A stretch of 64,000 nucleotides of DNA from Catenuloplanes indicus (GCF_030813715.1 NZ_JAUSUZ010000001.1:6448001-6512000); one strand, 5' to 3'. Positions 1-13,850 are shown, counted from the first letter of the stretch. A program made the numbers and translations. Notes: a model not told the origin generated them from the sequence alone.

Positions 1-105
1 CTGATCCAGTCATAGCCGGCCATGCATGGACCGTAATCCCGGGTCAGGGCTCTTGCACAGGGGATGAGCGGCCGGTCGGACGATCCTGGTGGCAGAGTAA
101 GGCGC

Positions 106-1029
106 ATGAGGCTCTGTATCTTCACCGAACCGCAGCAGGGCGCCAGCTTCGCGGATCAGCTGCGGGTGGCCCAGCGCACCGAGGAGAACGGCTTCGACGC
201 GTTCTTCCGCTCCGACCACTACCTTTCGATGGGCGGCACCGGCCTGCCCGGTCCGACCGACTCCTGGGTGACGCTGGGCGGGATCGCGCTGCAGACGTCC
301 CGGATCCGGCTCGGCACGCTGGTCACGTCCGCCACGTTCCGGCTGCCCGGACCGCTGGCGGTCAGCGTGGCGCAGGTGGACGAGATGAGCGGCGGCCGGG
401 TCGAGTTCGGCCTGGGCAGCGGCTGGTTCGAGGCCGAGCACACCGCGTACGGTATCCCGTTCCCGGCGGTCGGCGAGCGCTTCGACCGGTACGAGGAGCA
501 GCTGGAGATCATCACCGGGCTGTGGGGCACGCCGGCCGGTGAGACGTACTCGTTCTCCGGCAAGCACTACCGGCTGACCGACTCGCCCGCGCTGCCGAAG
601 CCGGTCCAGTCGCCGGTCCCGGTGATCATCGGCGGCAACGGGAAGAAGCGCACGCCCGCCCTTGCCGCGAAATACGCGGCCGAGTTCAACGTGGCGTTCA
701 ACAAGGTCCCGGACGCGGGCAAGGCCTTCGACCGGGTACGCGCCGCGTGCGCCGAGGTGGGCCGGGCCGAGCTGCCCACGCTCTCCGCCGCCGTGGTGCT
801 CTGCGTCGGCAAGAACGACGCCGAGGTGCGCCGCCGGGCCGCCGCGATCGGCCGGGACGTCGAGGAGATGCGGGGCAACGGCGGCGCGGCCGGCACGCCG
901 GACCAGGTCATCGAGCGCATCCAGGAGTACAAGGCGCTCGGCGCGACCCGGATGTTCCTGCAGATGCTCGACCTGTCCGACCTGGACCACCTGGACCTGG
1001 TCGCGTCAGAGATCGCTCCGCACGTCTGA
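106..1029 (+). CDS. LLM-class F420-dependent oxidoreductase
   Basis: A 307-residue luciferase-like (bacterial luciferase/F420 superfamily) TIM-barrel protein. Proteins of this type usually use reduced or oxidised coenzyme F420 in the cytoplasm; the substrate cannot be read from sequence. Visible hallmarks are the first strand (MRLCIFTEPQQG), the RSDHYLS segment near residue 40, and FGLGSGWFEAEH near residue 105, typical of F420-type members. An in-frame ATG at 64 would add 14 Arg/Gly-rich residues, but the family alignment begins at MRLCIF, so 106 is preferred. The 3' end overlaps the convergent membrane-protein gene by about 24 bp. Family is confident; specificity unknown. Confidence 0.85.
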   Translation: MRLCIFTEPQQGASFADQLRVAQRTEENGFDAFFRSDHYLSMGGTGLPGPTDSWVTLGGIALQTSRIRLGTLVTSATFRLPGPLAVSVAQVDEMSGGRVEFGLGSGWFEAEHTAYGIPFPAVGERFDRYEEQLEIITGLWGTPAGETYSFSGKHYRLTDSPALPKPVQSPVPVIIGGNGKKRTPALAAKYAAEFNVAFNKVPDAGKAFDRVRAACAEVGRAELPTLSAAVVLCVGKNDAEVRRRAAAIGRDVEEMRGNGGAAGTPDQVIERIQEYKALGATRMFLQMLDLSDLDHLDLVASEIAPHV

Positions 1030-2310
1030 GACCGTCTCCGGGCTCGCCGGCTGCCTCGGCGGGCCCGGGGCCGGCTCCTGGGCCGCCGCCGGCAGGACGA
1101 TGTCGCGGACCGCGAGGTAGACCGCGCGGACCGCGAGCGTGCGCTCCACCTCGTCCAGGATCGGCGCGAAGAACTGGCGGCGATGCTCTGTGTCGCTCAT
1201 CGACGTGACCGCGAAGTACATGCTGCCGAACGCGGCCAGCAGCAGCGCGTTGCGCAGCAGCGCGACCGGCACGCCGAACGACGCCGCGGACGTGCGCGGT
1301 GGCGCGCCGATCCACTGCTCCGCGGTCTCCGGCAGGACCACCAGCAGGCCGAGCGTGAGGAAGAACGTGAACAGGCCGACGCCCACCACGGTCGCCTGGA
1401 TCAGCTGCCGGGTGGCCAGCATCAGCAGTAGGTTGCCGATCTGCTGCCCGGTGAGCGGCGCCGGCCGTAGCGCACCGTCCGGCGCGATCTCCTCCATCGG
1501 CAGCTCGGCCAGCGGCGTGCGGCGGCACTCCTTGCTCAGCCGCGCCGGGTGCAGCTCCTGCTCCACCCGGCCGACCTCGTCGCGCAGCCGTGCGGCCGTG
1601 GCCAGCACGGTCACGGCCGCGAACAGCAGCACCACGGCCCAGACCCGGACCCAGGGCAGCCGGTCCATCGCCTGCCACAGCTCGCCGGTGAAGAAGAAGA
1701 ACAGCGTGACGAAGAGCAGCGTGGGCAGCGCCCGGCCCTGGATCCGCACGCTGTTGCGCATGTCGTGCACCGCGTGCCGCAGCCCGCGCCGGATCAGCGG
1801 CACCACGCCGTACGACGTGGCCAGCCAGGCGGCCGCGAACACCACCGCGAAGATGCCCAGGAACGCGGCCACCGCACCGGCGAACGTGGTGCTGTGCGCG
1901 CCGATCCGCTCGCCCACGCCGACGTCCGGTGACGAGTTCGACCGCGAGATCAAGAACTCCAGCGACGGTACGACCAGCGGCATCACGGCGTAGCACACCA
2001 GGATGGCGCCGGCGGTCCGGCGGGAGAACCGGGGCAGCCGCCGGCCGAACGCGGTCAGCCCGGTCCACACCGCCACGCCCACGGCCAGCGTGCCGGCCAG
2101 CACCCACCACCAGTACGCCTGGTCGGCCCACTGCCGCACCAGCCAGAGCAGGCTGGTGACCGAGACGAACGCCAGGAACGGCAGCATGCGGGGGAGCACA
2201 TGCCGCCGGAAACCGTAATCCTCGATCATGAGCGGGACGCCCCGGCGGACGAACCAGCGCTCGGTCTGCCGGACCAGTGCCCGCGATGCCGTCAAAGCCA
2301 CGCCGCGCAT
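1006..2310 (-). CDS. multi-pass membrane protein of unknown function
   Basis: About 434 residues with roughly eight hydrophobic segments, among them LPFLAFVSVTSLLWLV, YWWWVLAGTLAVGVAVW, TLLFVTLFFFFTGE and VVGVGLFTFFLTLGLLVVL, with Arg-rich loops between them. It therefore lies in the cytoplasmic membrane. I recognise no family motif. The ATG at 2310 has GGGAGG directly against it with no spacer; the in-frame GTG at 2301 lies nine bases further on and is the better-spaced start. The gene follows the DUF397 gene on the same strand with a short gap, so it may be cotranscribed with the DUF397/Scr1 pair. Its 3' end overlaps the convergent oxidoreductase gene. Confidence 0.75.
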   Translation of the reverse strand: MRGVALTASRALVRQTERWFVRRGVPLMIEDYGFRRHVLPRMLPFLAFVSVTSLLWLVRQWADQAYWWWVLAGTLAVGVAVWTGLTAFGRRLPRFSRRTAGAILVCYAVMPLVVPSLEFLISRSNSSPDVGVGERIGAHSTTFAGAVAAFLGIFAVVFAAAWLATSYGVVPLIRRGLRHAVHDMRNSVRIQGRALPTLLFVTLFFFFTGELWQAMDRLPWVRVWAVVLLFAAVTVLATAARLRDEVGRVEQELHPARLSKECRRTPLAELPMEEIAPDGALRPAPLTGQQIGNLLLMLATRQLIQATVVGVGLFTFFLTLGLLVVLPETAEQWIGAPPRTSAASFGVPVALLRNALLLAAFGSMYFAVTSMSDTEHRRQFFAPILDEVERTLAVRAVYLAVRDIVLPAAAQEPAPGPPRQPASPETVSDVRSDL

Positions 2311-2337
2311 CCTCCCAGACCGCCGGCGTGCGGGTGG

Positions 2338-2538
2338 TCAGCCGAACGTGTCCTCGCACACGCCGGCCACGAACGCCCGCCACCCCGCCGGCGAGCAGAG
2401 CAGTATCGCCCCGGACGGCCGGCGGCTGTGCCGGATCGCGGCCCGCCCGTCCGCCGCCCGGCCCACCTCGACGCAGTTACCGCCCGCGCCCTGGCTCCGG
2501 CTGCTGGTGTGCCATCCGGTGATCTCGTTCCCACGCAT
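2338..2538 (-). CDS. DUF397 domain protein (Scr1-partner type)
   Basis: A 66-residue protein with the DUF397 pattern: W-H-x-S-S-R-S near the N terminus, then N-C-V-E-V, a basic patch, and a closing W-x-x-F-V/L. Streptomyces and Micromonosporaceae carry many such short genes next to XRE/Scr1 regulators; the pair is thought to act as regulator plus modulator (BldB/WhiJ-like systems). The ATG at 2538 is preceded by GGAAAGAGG. The gene sits just downstream of the Scr1-type regulator on the same strand (about 26 bp gap), the standard order for the pair. Confidence 0.88.
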   Translation of the reverse strand: MRGNEITGWHTSSRSQGAGGNCVEVGRAADGRAAIRHSRRPSGAILLCSPAGWRAFVAGVCEDTFG

Positions 2539-2564
2539 GCGCGCGCGCCTCTTTCCGATGATCG

Positions 2565-3440
2565 TCAGCTTTTGAACTCGTCCGCTATGTCCGCGATGAG
2601 GCGGGTGGAGTCGGCCGGTTCCAGCGCGGCCTCGCGCAGCGTGCGGTAGGCGGACGCGAACCGGCCGGTCCGCGGACCCTCCTGGAACGTGCGGCCGGCG
2701 ATCGTCTCCGTGTACGCCACGTCCGGGAACGGGTCCGGCATCTCGAACAGCAGGAACGCGCCGTCCAGGCCCGGGTGTGCGCCCGCCCCCGCCGGGAGCA
2801 CACTGATCTCTATGTGCCGGCGCCGGGCCAGCCGGCCCAGATGCATCAGCTGCTCGCGCATCACGTCCGGCCCGCCGACCGGGTTGCGCAGCACGGACTC
2901 CGCCACTATCGCCGCGACCCGGGTGGGCTTGGGCCCCTCGATCGCGCGCTGGCGGCGCAGCCGCAACTGCACCCACCGCGCTATCCGGTCGTCGTCCGCG
3001 TCCGGCCCCTCGACCGTACGGATCATCGCCTCCGCGTACGCCGGGGTCTGCAGCAGGCCGAGCACGTACAACGCGTCGTAACTGCCGACCCGCTTCGCCC
3101 GCTGCTCCAGCCAGATCAGATCGCAGAATGTTGGGTCGTAAATCACATCGGAGAATTCGTCGATCCAGTCGTCCCGGCGCCACACCTCCTCGCTCAGCCG
3201 GGTCAGCCGGGTCCGTTCCCGTCGCTCCGAGACGCCGTACAGATCGAGGAGCATCTGGACGTCGTGCCGCGGGATCGGCCATTCCGCGTTCTCGAACCTG
3301 CTCAGTGCGGAGAAGTTCCGTTTCAGGTGCTCGGCGACCTGACGAAGCGTCAGGTTGCGCCGTTCGCGCAGGTCGCGCAGCTCCCGGCCGAGCCATTGCG
3401 CGCGTAACGTGGGCACTTTACGGCCCTTCGAGTCGAGCAT
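2565..3440 (-). CDS. XRE-family regulator with Scr1/DUF5753 domain
   Basis: A 291-residue cytoplasmic DNA-binding protein. An N-terminal helix-turn-helix (about residues 10-70: ELRDLRERRNLTLRQVAEHL, then SALSRFENAEWPIP) is followed by the long C-terminal DUF5753 domain, which contains the usual W-x-x-L-E-x-x-A-like segment (LIWLEQRAKRVGSYD) and the IRTVEGPDADDDRIARWVQL-type region. The start at 3440 follows a G-rich Shine-Dalgarno stretch; upstream in-frame codons lack family similarity. It is paired with the DUF397 gene downstream. Family members control development and secondary metabolism in Streptomyces; the target here is unknown. Confidence 0.9.
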   Translation of the reverse strand: MLDSKGRKVPTLRAQWLGRELRDLRERRNLTLRQVAEHLKRNFSALSRFENAEWPIPRHDVQMLLDLYGVSERRERTRLTRLSEEVWRRDDWIDEFSDVIYDPTFCDLIWLEQRAKRVGSYDALYVLGLLQTPAYAEAMIRTVEGPDADDDRIARWVQLRLRRQRAIEGPKPTRVAAIVAESVLRNPVGGPDVMREQLMHLGRLARRRHIEISVLPAGAGAHPGLDGAFLLFEMPDPFPDVAYTETIAGRTFQEGPRTGRFASAYRTLREAALEPADSTRLIADIADEFKS

Positions 3441-3695
3441 CGCCCCCCCAGGTCGGACGAAAAAGTGTGATGCCCCTTCATTTCCCTCCATCGATCGGTG
3501 GGAGAAGTCGGCCGCGATGTAGACAAACATCACGGACCACGGCATCGATCGGCGCCAACGCGACACCGTACCGGATGATCGGTAAGCGATCCAGCACGCA
3601 TTGCCACCAAACCCTTGTCAGGCAGGCCTTACGGCATGGGCCAGTCTGGTGTGGATGGTGCCGATTTTGCGCTTTAGCGGCCGATTCCCCGCGGG

Positions 3696-4067
3696 TCAGA
3701 ACACCCTGCGTGCACTCTGGACCGGTCCGGTGTGCTGGGTGGGCACGTCCGCGGTGACGATCAGGTCGGCGCGGCCGAGGTGCTGCGCGGTCTCGTTGAT
3801 CACCCGCTGGTCCGCCGCGAGCGAGCGGACCGGCAGGCGGTCGTGGCGGGCGTCGCGGCGCAGCACGAAGTAGTGCACGGCCGCGCGCACCCGGGCGCGG
3901 TCGGCCGCGCACGCGTGCGTGGTGGCGCGCAGCAGGTGGCGGAGGCTGGCGGCCAGTCGCTCGGCGAGCGCGAGGTCGTGCCGCCCGCGTGCGGTGCGCA
4001 GCGTGGCGAGGTGGCCGTCCACCTGGCGGATCAGGACCTCCGTGTCGTGCTCCAGGCCACGCTGCAC
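3696..4067 (-). CDS. small hypothetical protein
   Basis: A 123-residue, Arg/His/Ala-rich, apparently soluble protein starting at a GTG with AGGGG upstream. The central stretch (RVRAAVHYFVLRRDARHD) and the following SLAADQRVIN segment look helical and constrained rather than random, and G/C preference at third positions fits this frame. I recognise no family. Its neighbours are the Scr1 gene (same strand, more than 250 bp away) and the divergent Lhr helicase. The upstream 4068-4130 segment is locally AT-richer and may hold the divergent promoters. Confidence 0.5.
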   Translation of the reverse strand: MQRGLEHDTEVLIRQVDGHLATLRTARGRHDLALAERLAASLRHLLRATTHACAADRARVRAAVHYFVLRRDARHDRLPVRSLAADQRVINETAQHLGRADLIVTADVPTQHTGPVQSARRVF

Positions 4068-4220
4068 CTCGACCCCTTCCGCGACTTTGCCTGAAAAGTT
4101 ACTTTATTAACGCTTTTCGCCGCAAAATGGCGACGCCTCGGGTTTCGGTCACCGGCCTCGGGGCAATGCTGCGGCGGCCGGCCGCAGAAAATGTCGTACC
4201 CGGCGGGCAGGATGGTGGGC

Positions 4221-9611
<5,391 letters not shown>

Positions 9612-9667
9612 GCCGGAACGACCTGACGCCGCCCCCGGCGTGCCGCGAGCCCCGCGGTCGCGCGTCA

Positions 9668-9684
9668 CGTCGCCGGCGGCGACG
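9668..9684 (+). terminator. hairpin downstream of lhr
   Basis: A 7-bp GC-only stem (CGTCGCC/GGCGACG) with a 3-nt loop lies about 57 bp after the lhr stop codon. There is no T-tract. The rest of the gap, 9685-10048, shows no convincing gene. Confidence 0.4.
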
Positions 9685-10048
9685 CGCGATAAGCCGCCGG
9701 CACCGGGCCTCGGCTGCGGGTTCCGTAGGCCGTCGCGTCCCCGGCTGGCGGCGGTGGGACCTGGTGGAGTCGGTGTTCGCCGCGTCGGTTGACGGCTGCC
9801 TGGGGTGTCACGGCCGAAGCGGCTCCGGGTCGCGACTCCTGAGTGAAGCGGTCGCCTGCCGAAGCGCCGGCGGAACCGAAAGGGTTGCCGGTGTGACGCG
9901 ATCTGGTGACAGGCGCAGATCGGGGCGATTTCGGGCAACTGGCACGCCGGGGAAAAGTGCTGGTCGTGGCCGAGGTGCGGGCTCATTCCGTACCGGCGAG
10001 GGATTTGATCTTGAATTTGTCTCACAGCGCGTGCCCAGCATGCGCTGA

Positions 10049-10054
10049 TAGGGT
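10049..10054 (+). promoter_or_regulatory. candidate -10 box (TAGGGT) for a leaderless transcript
   Basis: TAGGGT fits the actinobacterial TANNNT -10 pattern. Six bases separate it from the A of an ATG at 10061, the spacing expected when transcription starts at the start codon itself. No clear -35 element is visible. Confidence 0.4.
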
Positions 10055-10060
10055 GCCTGC

Positions 10061-10159
10061 ATGATCGACCCCAGCCCAGAGGGCTGTAGTCCCCAGCCGG
10101 GAGAGCCCCGGCCTTTGTATCGAAGCCCAGCGCGCACCGAGGGTGACTCGTCGTGCTGA
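10061..10159 (+). CDS. possible leaderless 32-residue upstream ORF
   Basis: A 32-codon ORF beginning MIDPSPEGC and ending GDSSC, with a TGA at 10157-10159. It overlaps the GTG start of the following CNNM-type gene (10153) by 7 bases in another frame. The candidate -10 box at 10049 would place the transcript start on its ATG. If translated, ribosomes ending here would be positioned to re-initiate on the membrane-protein gene. The peptide has no known family. This rests only on gene arrangement. Confidence 0.35.
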   Translation: MIDPSPEGCSPQPGEPRPLYRSPARTEGDSSC

Positions 10160-11469
10160 TCGCGTCAGGGCTTGTGCTGATTCTCGTGGTGACCGCCGCT
10201 ACCGGGTACTTCGTGGCCCAGGAGTTCGGTTATGTCGCCGTCGACCGTGGCAAGTTGCGCCAGGAGGCGGAGGCGGGCGACGCCGCCGCCGCGCGGGCGC
10301 TCAAGGTCACGGAGCGACTCTCGTTCATGCTCTCCGGTGCGCAGCTGGGTATCACCGTGACCGCGCTGCTGGTCGGCTACGTGGCGGAACCGTTCCTCGG
10401 CGGTGGCCTGGCCGAGCTGCTCGGCGTGGCGGGGGTGCCCGCGGCGGTCAGCTATCCGATCTCGATGGGTCTGGCGCTGGCGTTCGCGACCGTGGTGCAG
10501 ATGATCTTCGGTGAGCTGGCTCCCAAGAACCTCGCGATCGCGCGGCCGGAAGCGCTGGCCAAGGCGCTGAGCCGGTCCACGCTGATCTATCTGACCGTGT
10601 TCGGCCCGGTGATCAAGCTGTTCGACCTCGCGGCCAGCCGTCTGCTGCGCAGCATCGGCATCGAGCCGGTCGAGGAGCTGCCGGAGGGCGCGACCGCGGA
10701 GGACCTGACCCAGATCATCGCGGAGGCGCAGAAGGAGGGCCACCTCGACGCCGAGACGTCCGCGCTGCTCGACCGCGGCCTGGACTTCCGCCGGCTGACC
10801 GCCGGCGAGGTGATGGTGCCGCGGGTGGACGTGGCCAGCGTGAGCGCGGCCGAACCGGTCAGCCGGGTGGTCGAGCTGATGGCGTCCGGGCACTCCCGCT
10901 TCCCGGTGTGCGGCGCGGACGGCGTCGACGACGTGATCGGCGTGGTCGGCATAAACGACGTGCTCGCGATCCCACCGGCGCGCCGCGCCGAGGTGCCGGT
11001 CCGCGAGATCACCTCGCCGCCGCTGATGGTGCCGGAGTCGCTGCCGGTCCCGGCCGTGCTGGACCGGCTGCGCGCCGGTCACCGGCAGCTCGCCATCGTG
11101 GTCGACGAGTACGGCGGTTTCGCCGGCGTGATCACGCTGGAGGACATCGCGGAGGAACTGGTCGGCCCGATCCGTGACGAGGACGACCTGCCCGAGGCGT
11201 CGCCGGTCAAGCAGGACGACGGGTCCTGGCTGGTCCCGGCGCGCTGGCGGATCGACGAGGTCGCGGACGCGACCGGCATCGCGCTGCCCGAGGCCGACGA
11301 GTACGACACGGTCTCCGGCCTGATCATGCGCCAGCTCGGCCGCATCCCCGAGGTCGGCGACGCGCTGGAGTTGCCCCTCCCGGGCGTCGACGTCGAGGAG
11401 CGGGCACTGGTCAGCGTGGTCTCGGTCGACCGGCACGTGCCGGGCACGGTGCGGGTGATGGTCCAATGA
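10153..11469 (+). CDS. CNNM/HlyC-CorC family membrane protein with CBS pair
   Basis: A 438-residue protein: an N-terminal DUF21/CNNM membrane domain (about 1-190, starting with a hydrophobic segment and including LSFMLSGAQLGITVTALLVG and the FGELAPKNLAI signature), a CBS pair (about 205-330), and a C-terminal CorC_HlyC domain (about 345-435). Family members are implicated in Mg2+/Co2+ handling, although many are annotated only as 'hemolysin'. The start is GTG. The stop overlaps the ATG of a 51-codon ORF (ATGA), which leads directly into a paralogue, so this is a paired operon. Confidence 0.9.
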   Translation: MLIASGLVLILVVTAATGYFVAQEFGYVAVDRGKLRQEAEAGDAAAARALKVTERLSFMLSGAQLGITVTALLVGYVAEPFLGGGLAELLGVAGVPAAVSYPISMGLALAFATVVQMIFGELAPKNLAIARPEALAKALSRSTLIYLTVFGPVIKLFDLAASRLLRSIGIEPVEELPEGATAEDLTQIIAEAQKEGHLDAETSALLDRGLDFRRLTAGEVMVPRVDVASVSAAEPVSRVVELMASGHSRFPVCGADGVDDVIGVVGINDVLAIPPARRAEVPVREITSPPLMVPESLPVPAVLDRLRAGHRQLAIVVDEYGGFAGVITLEDIAEELVGPIRDEDDLPEASPVKQDDGSWLVPARWRIDEVADATGIALPEADEYDTVSGLIMRQLGRIPEVGDALELPLPGVDVEERALVSVVSVDRHVPGTVRVMVQ

Positions 11470-11621
11470 ACGAGCTTGCGAGTGAATCAGCGGCTCAGTG
11501 CCGCCCACCGCGTGACCGCGGCGTACGGGTGGAATCCGGCGCTCGTGAGCTTGTGAGTGAATCGTCGGCTCAGTGCCGCCCGCCGCGTGAGCGCGGCGTC
11601 GAGGGGACGGTGGCGTCATGA
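11466..11621 (+). CDS. 51-residue bridging ORF made of two repeat units
   Basis: The ATG (11466) overlaps the stop of the preceding gene in an ATGA, and its TGA (11619-11621) overlaps the ATG of the next gene (11618), again as ATGA. The peptide consists of two near-identical halves (ELASESAAQCRPPRDRGV and ELVSESSAQCRPPRERGV). I recall similar peptide-coding repeats at gene junctions in other Micromonosporaceae genomes; that is recollection, not a search. It could be a real small protein, a coupling spacer, or a mobile repeat that stays open in this frame. Confidence 0.5.
   Translation: MNELASESAAQCRPPRDRGVRVESGARELVSESSAQCRPPRERGVEGTVAS
11472..11599 (+). repeat. two-copy direct repeat of about 53 bp between paralogous genes
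   Basis: Unit 1 starts at 11472 and unit 2 at 11547, exactly 75 bp (25 codons) apart. The copies differ at roughly six positions over 53 bp, several of them codon-third positions, so the encoded peptide is conserved better than the DNA. Confidence 0.85.
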
Positions 11622-12679
11622 GCACCGGATGGGCGATAGCTTTTGCGCTTCTGCTGCTGGCCGGTAACGCGTTCTTCGTGGCGGCCGAGTTCGCACTGAT
11701 CGCCAGCAAGCGGTACCGCCTGGAGCAGGCCGCGGCCGGCGGTGACGCCGCGGACCGGGCCGCGCTGGCCGGCAGCCGGGAGCTGACCGTCATGCTCGCC
11801 GGTGCGCAGCTCGGCATCACGCTCTGCTCGCTCGGCCTCGGCGCGCTCGCCGAACCGGCGATCGAGAAGCTGGTCAGCCCGCTGCTGCACGATCTCGGCC
11901 TGCCGGACGCGCCGAGCCACGTGATCGCGTTCCTGTTCGCGCTGATTCTCGTCACGTTCCTGCACCTGGTGGTGGGCGAGATGATGCCGAAGTCCTGGGC
12001 GATCAGCCACCCGGAGGACTCGGCCCGGCTGCTGGCGCTGCCGTTCCGCGGGTTCGCCCGCGTGGTGCGGCCGCTGCTGACCGCGCTGAACAGCGCCGCG
12101 AACGCGATCCTGCGGCTTTTCAAGATCGAGCCACAGAACGAGCTCGCGCAGGTGCATGATCCGGAGGAGCTGCGCATGCTGCTGGAGCAGTCGCGCGCGC
12201 ACGGCACGCTCCCGGTGGATCAGCACGCGCTGCTGACCAGCATGCTCGCGTTGCAGCGGACCACGGTGGCGGAGATCGCCACACCGGCCGCCCAGATGGT
12301 GAGCGTGGCGCCGGGCGATACGGCGTTCCGGATCGAGGAGGTCTCGCACGCGACCGGCCGGTCCCGCCTCGCGGTGATCGACCCGGCCGAGCCGGGCGTG
12401 CTCGGCATGGTGCACGTGCGGGACGCGGTGCGCGCCACCGCCGGCACGAAGGACGGCGCGACCGCGGCCGACCTGATGTCGGCGCCGTTCACGCTGCGCG
12501 CGGACGAGACGCTGATGCAGGCCGTGGGCCGGATGCGGGCCGAGCGGGCGCAGTTGGCGCTGGTCTCGGACGCGGGTGCGACGGTCGGCTTCGTCGCGCT
12601 GGAGGACCTCCTGGAGGAGGTCATCGGCGAGTTCGACGACGAGACCGACGCCGTGCCGCGCGGCCGCCGCCTGCGCTGA
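11618..12679 (+). CDS. CNNM-family membrane protein with CBS domains, lacking CorC_HlyC domain
   Basis: A 353-residue paralogue of the preceding gene. The CNNM/DUF21 domain (about 1-190; FALLLLAGNAFFVAAEFALI, ELTVMLAGAQLGITLCSLGL, VVGEMMPKSWAI) is followed by a CBS pair (about 205-335). It ends shortly after EDLLEEVIGEF and so lacks the C-terminal CorC_HlyC domain present in the upstream paralogue. Two such genes in tandem, one full and one short, are common in actinobacteria and may form hetero-oligomers; that is inference. Translation appears coupled to the 51-codon bridging ORF. Confidence 0.9.
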   Translation: MSTGWAIAFALLLLAGNAFFVAAEFALIASKRYRLEQAAAGGDAADRAALAGSRELTVMLAGAQLGITLCSLGLGALAEPAIEKLVSPLLHDLGLPDAPSHVIAFLFALILVTFLHLVVGEMMPKSWAISHPEDSARLLALPFRGFARVVRPLLTALNSAANAILRLFKIEPQNELAQVHDPEELRMLLEQSRAHGTLPVDQHALLTSMLALQRTTVAEIATPAAQMVSVAPGDTAFRIEEVSHATGRSRLAVIDPAEPGVLGMVHVRDAVRATAGTKDGATAADLMSAPFTLRADETLMQAVGRMRAERAQLALVSDAGATVGFVALEDLLEEVIGEFDDETDAVPRGRRLR

Positions 12680-12732
12680 GCCGACGCACAGGTAACACCC
12701 AGTTTCGTACGGATATAACGGACTTTTCGGAT

Positions 12733-12739
12733 AAGGAGG
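12733..12739 (+). promoter_or_regulatory. consensus ribosome binding site of the Spo0M-like gene
   Basis: AAGGAGG, nine bases before the ATG, is a near-perfect anti-16S match, which suggests high translation of this gene. Confidence 0.8.
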
Positions 12740-12748
12740 TCGAGGCTC

Positions 12749-13801
12749 ATGGTCTTCAAGAAGATGCTCAGCGCCCTCGGCGTCGGCGGCCCGTCCGTCG
12801 ACACCGTGCTCGCGAACCCGAACACCCGTCCCGGACTGACGCTCGACGGTCAGGTCAACATCGTCGGCGGCACCACCGCGGTCGACATCGAGCACGTCGC
12901 GCTCGGCCTGGTCACCCGCGTCGAGGTCGAGGGGCACGACACCGAGTGGGACTCCGTCATGGAGTTCCACCGGGTGGTCGTCGCAGGCGCGTTCCGCCTG
13001 GAGGCGAACGAGCATCGCCAGCTGCCGGTCCGTTTCCCGATCCCGTGGGAGACGCCGGTCACCGACGTCTACGGCCAGCGGCTGCGCGGCATGACCATGG
13101 GCCTGCGCACCGAGCTGTCGGTGGCGCGCGCGGTGGACAAGGGCGACCTCGACCCGATCTACGTGCACCCGCTGCCGATCCAGGAGAGGATCCTGGACGC
13201 GTTCATGCGGCTCGGCTTCCACTTCAAGAACGCGGACCTGGAGCGCGGCCGGATCACCGGAGTCAACCAGCAGCTGCCGTTCTACCAGGAGATTGAGTTC
13301 TACCCGCCGGCGCAGTACCAGGGCACGATCAACGAGGTCGAGCTGACCTTCGTGACGAACCCGCAGGGCATGGACATCGTGCTCGAGTTCGACAAGCGCG
13401 GCGGCTTCTTCACCGAGGGCCGCGACACGTACGGCCGCTACCAGGTCTCGCACGCGCAGGCCGACAGCACCGACTGGGCGCAGGTGGTCGACGGCTGGAT
13501 GCAGCAGGCCGCCGGCAGCTACTCGTCCCTGCGCTCCAGCCACGGCGGCTACGGTGCTCCGGGCTACGGTGCTCCGGGCGGTTACCCGCCGCCCGGCTAC
13601 CCGGCACCCGGCGGCTACGGCCACGGCGCTCCCGGTTACGGCGCTCCCGGTCACGGCGGCTACCACGGCCACTACCGGCGCGGTCACGGCGGCGGCATGG
13701 GCGGCGTCGTCGCGGGTGCGGCCGGCGGCCTCCTCGGCGGCATGATCCTCGGCGAGGCCATGGAGGACATGTTCGAGGGCGACGAAGGCGACGAGGGCTA
13801 G
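12749..13801 (+). CDS. Spo0M-like sporulation-control protein
   Basis: A 350-residue protein. Residues 1-250 match the Spo0M (sporulation-control, arrestin-like fold) family: FKKMLSALGVGGPSVDTVL, then PGLTLDGQVNIVGGTTAVDI and the later PVRFPIPWETPV segment. The C-terminal third is Gly/Pro/Tyr-rich (repeats of GYGAPG and PPGYPAPGG), then a short hydrophobic stretch (GGVVAGAAGGLLGGMILGEA) and an acidic tail. That tail resembles membrane-proximal or condensate-forming tails and is not typical of Bacillus Spo0M. A strong Shine-Dalgarno (AAGGAGG at 12733-12739) precedes the ATG. It stands alone, closed by a strong terminator. Confidence 0.88.
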   Translation: MVFKKMLSALGVGGPSVDTVLANPNTRPGLTLDGQVNIVGGTTAVDIEHVALGLVTRVEVEGHDTEWDSVMEFHRVVVAGAFRLEANEHRQLPVRFPIPWETPVTDVYGQRLRGMTMGLRTELSVARAVDKGDLDPIYVHPLPIQERILDAFMRLGFHFKNADLERGRITGVNQQLPFYQEIEFYPPAQYQGTINEVELTFVTNPQGMDIVLEFDKRGGFFTEGRDTYGRYQVSHAQADSTDWAQVVDGWMQQAAGSYSSLRSSHGGYGAPGYGAPGGYPPPGYPAPGGYGHGAPGYGAPGHGGYHGHYRRGHGGGMGGVVAGAAGGLLGGMILGEAMEDMFEGDEGDEG

Positions 13802-13811
13802 ATTTTCGCAT

Positions 13812-13850
13812 CGACTCGGGGCGCGGGGTTTCTCCTCGCGCCCCGAGTCG
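13812..13850 (+). terminator. intrinsic-type terminator after the Spo0M-like gene
   Basis: A perfect 14-bp stem (13812-13825 with 13837-13850) and an 11-nt loop, 11 bp after the stop codon, followed by TCTTC. The rest of the gap to 14086 shows no gene. Confidence 0.88.
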
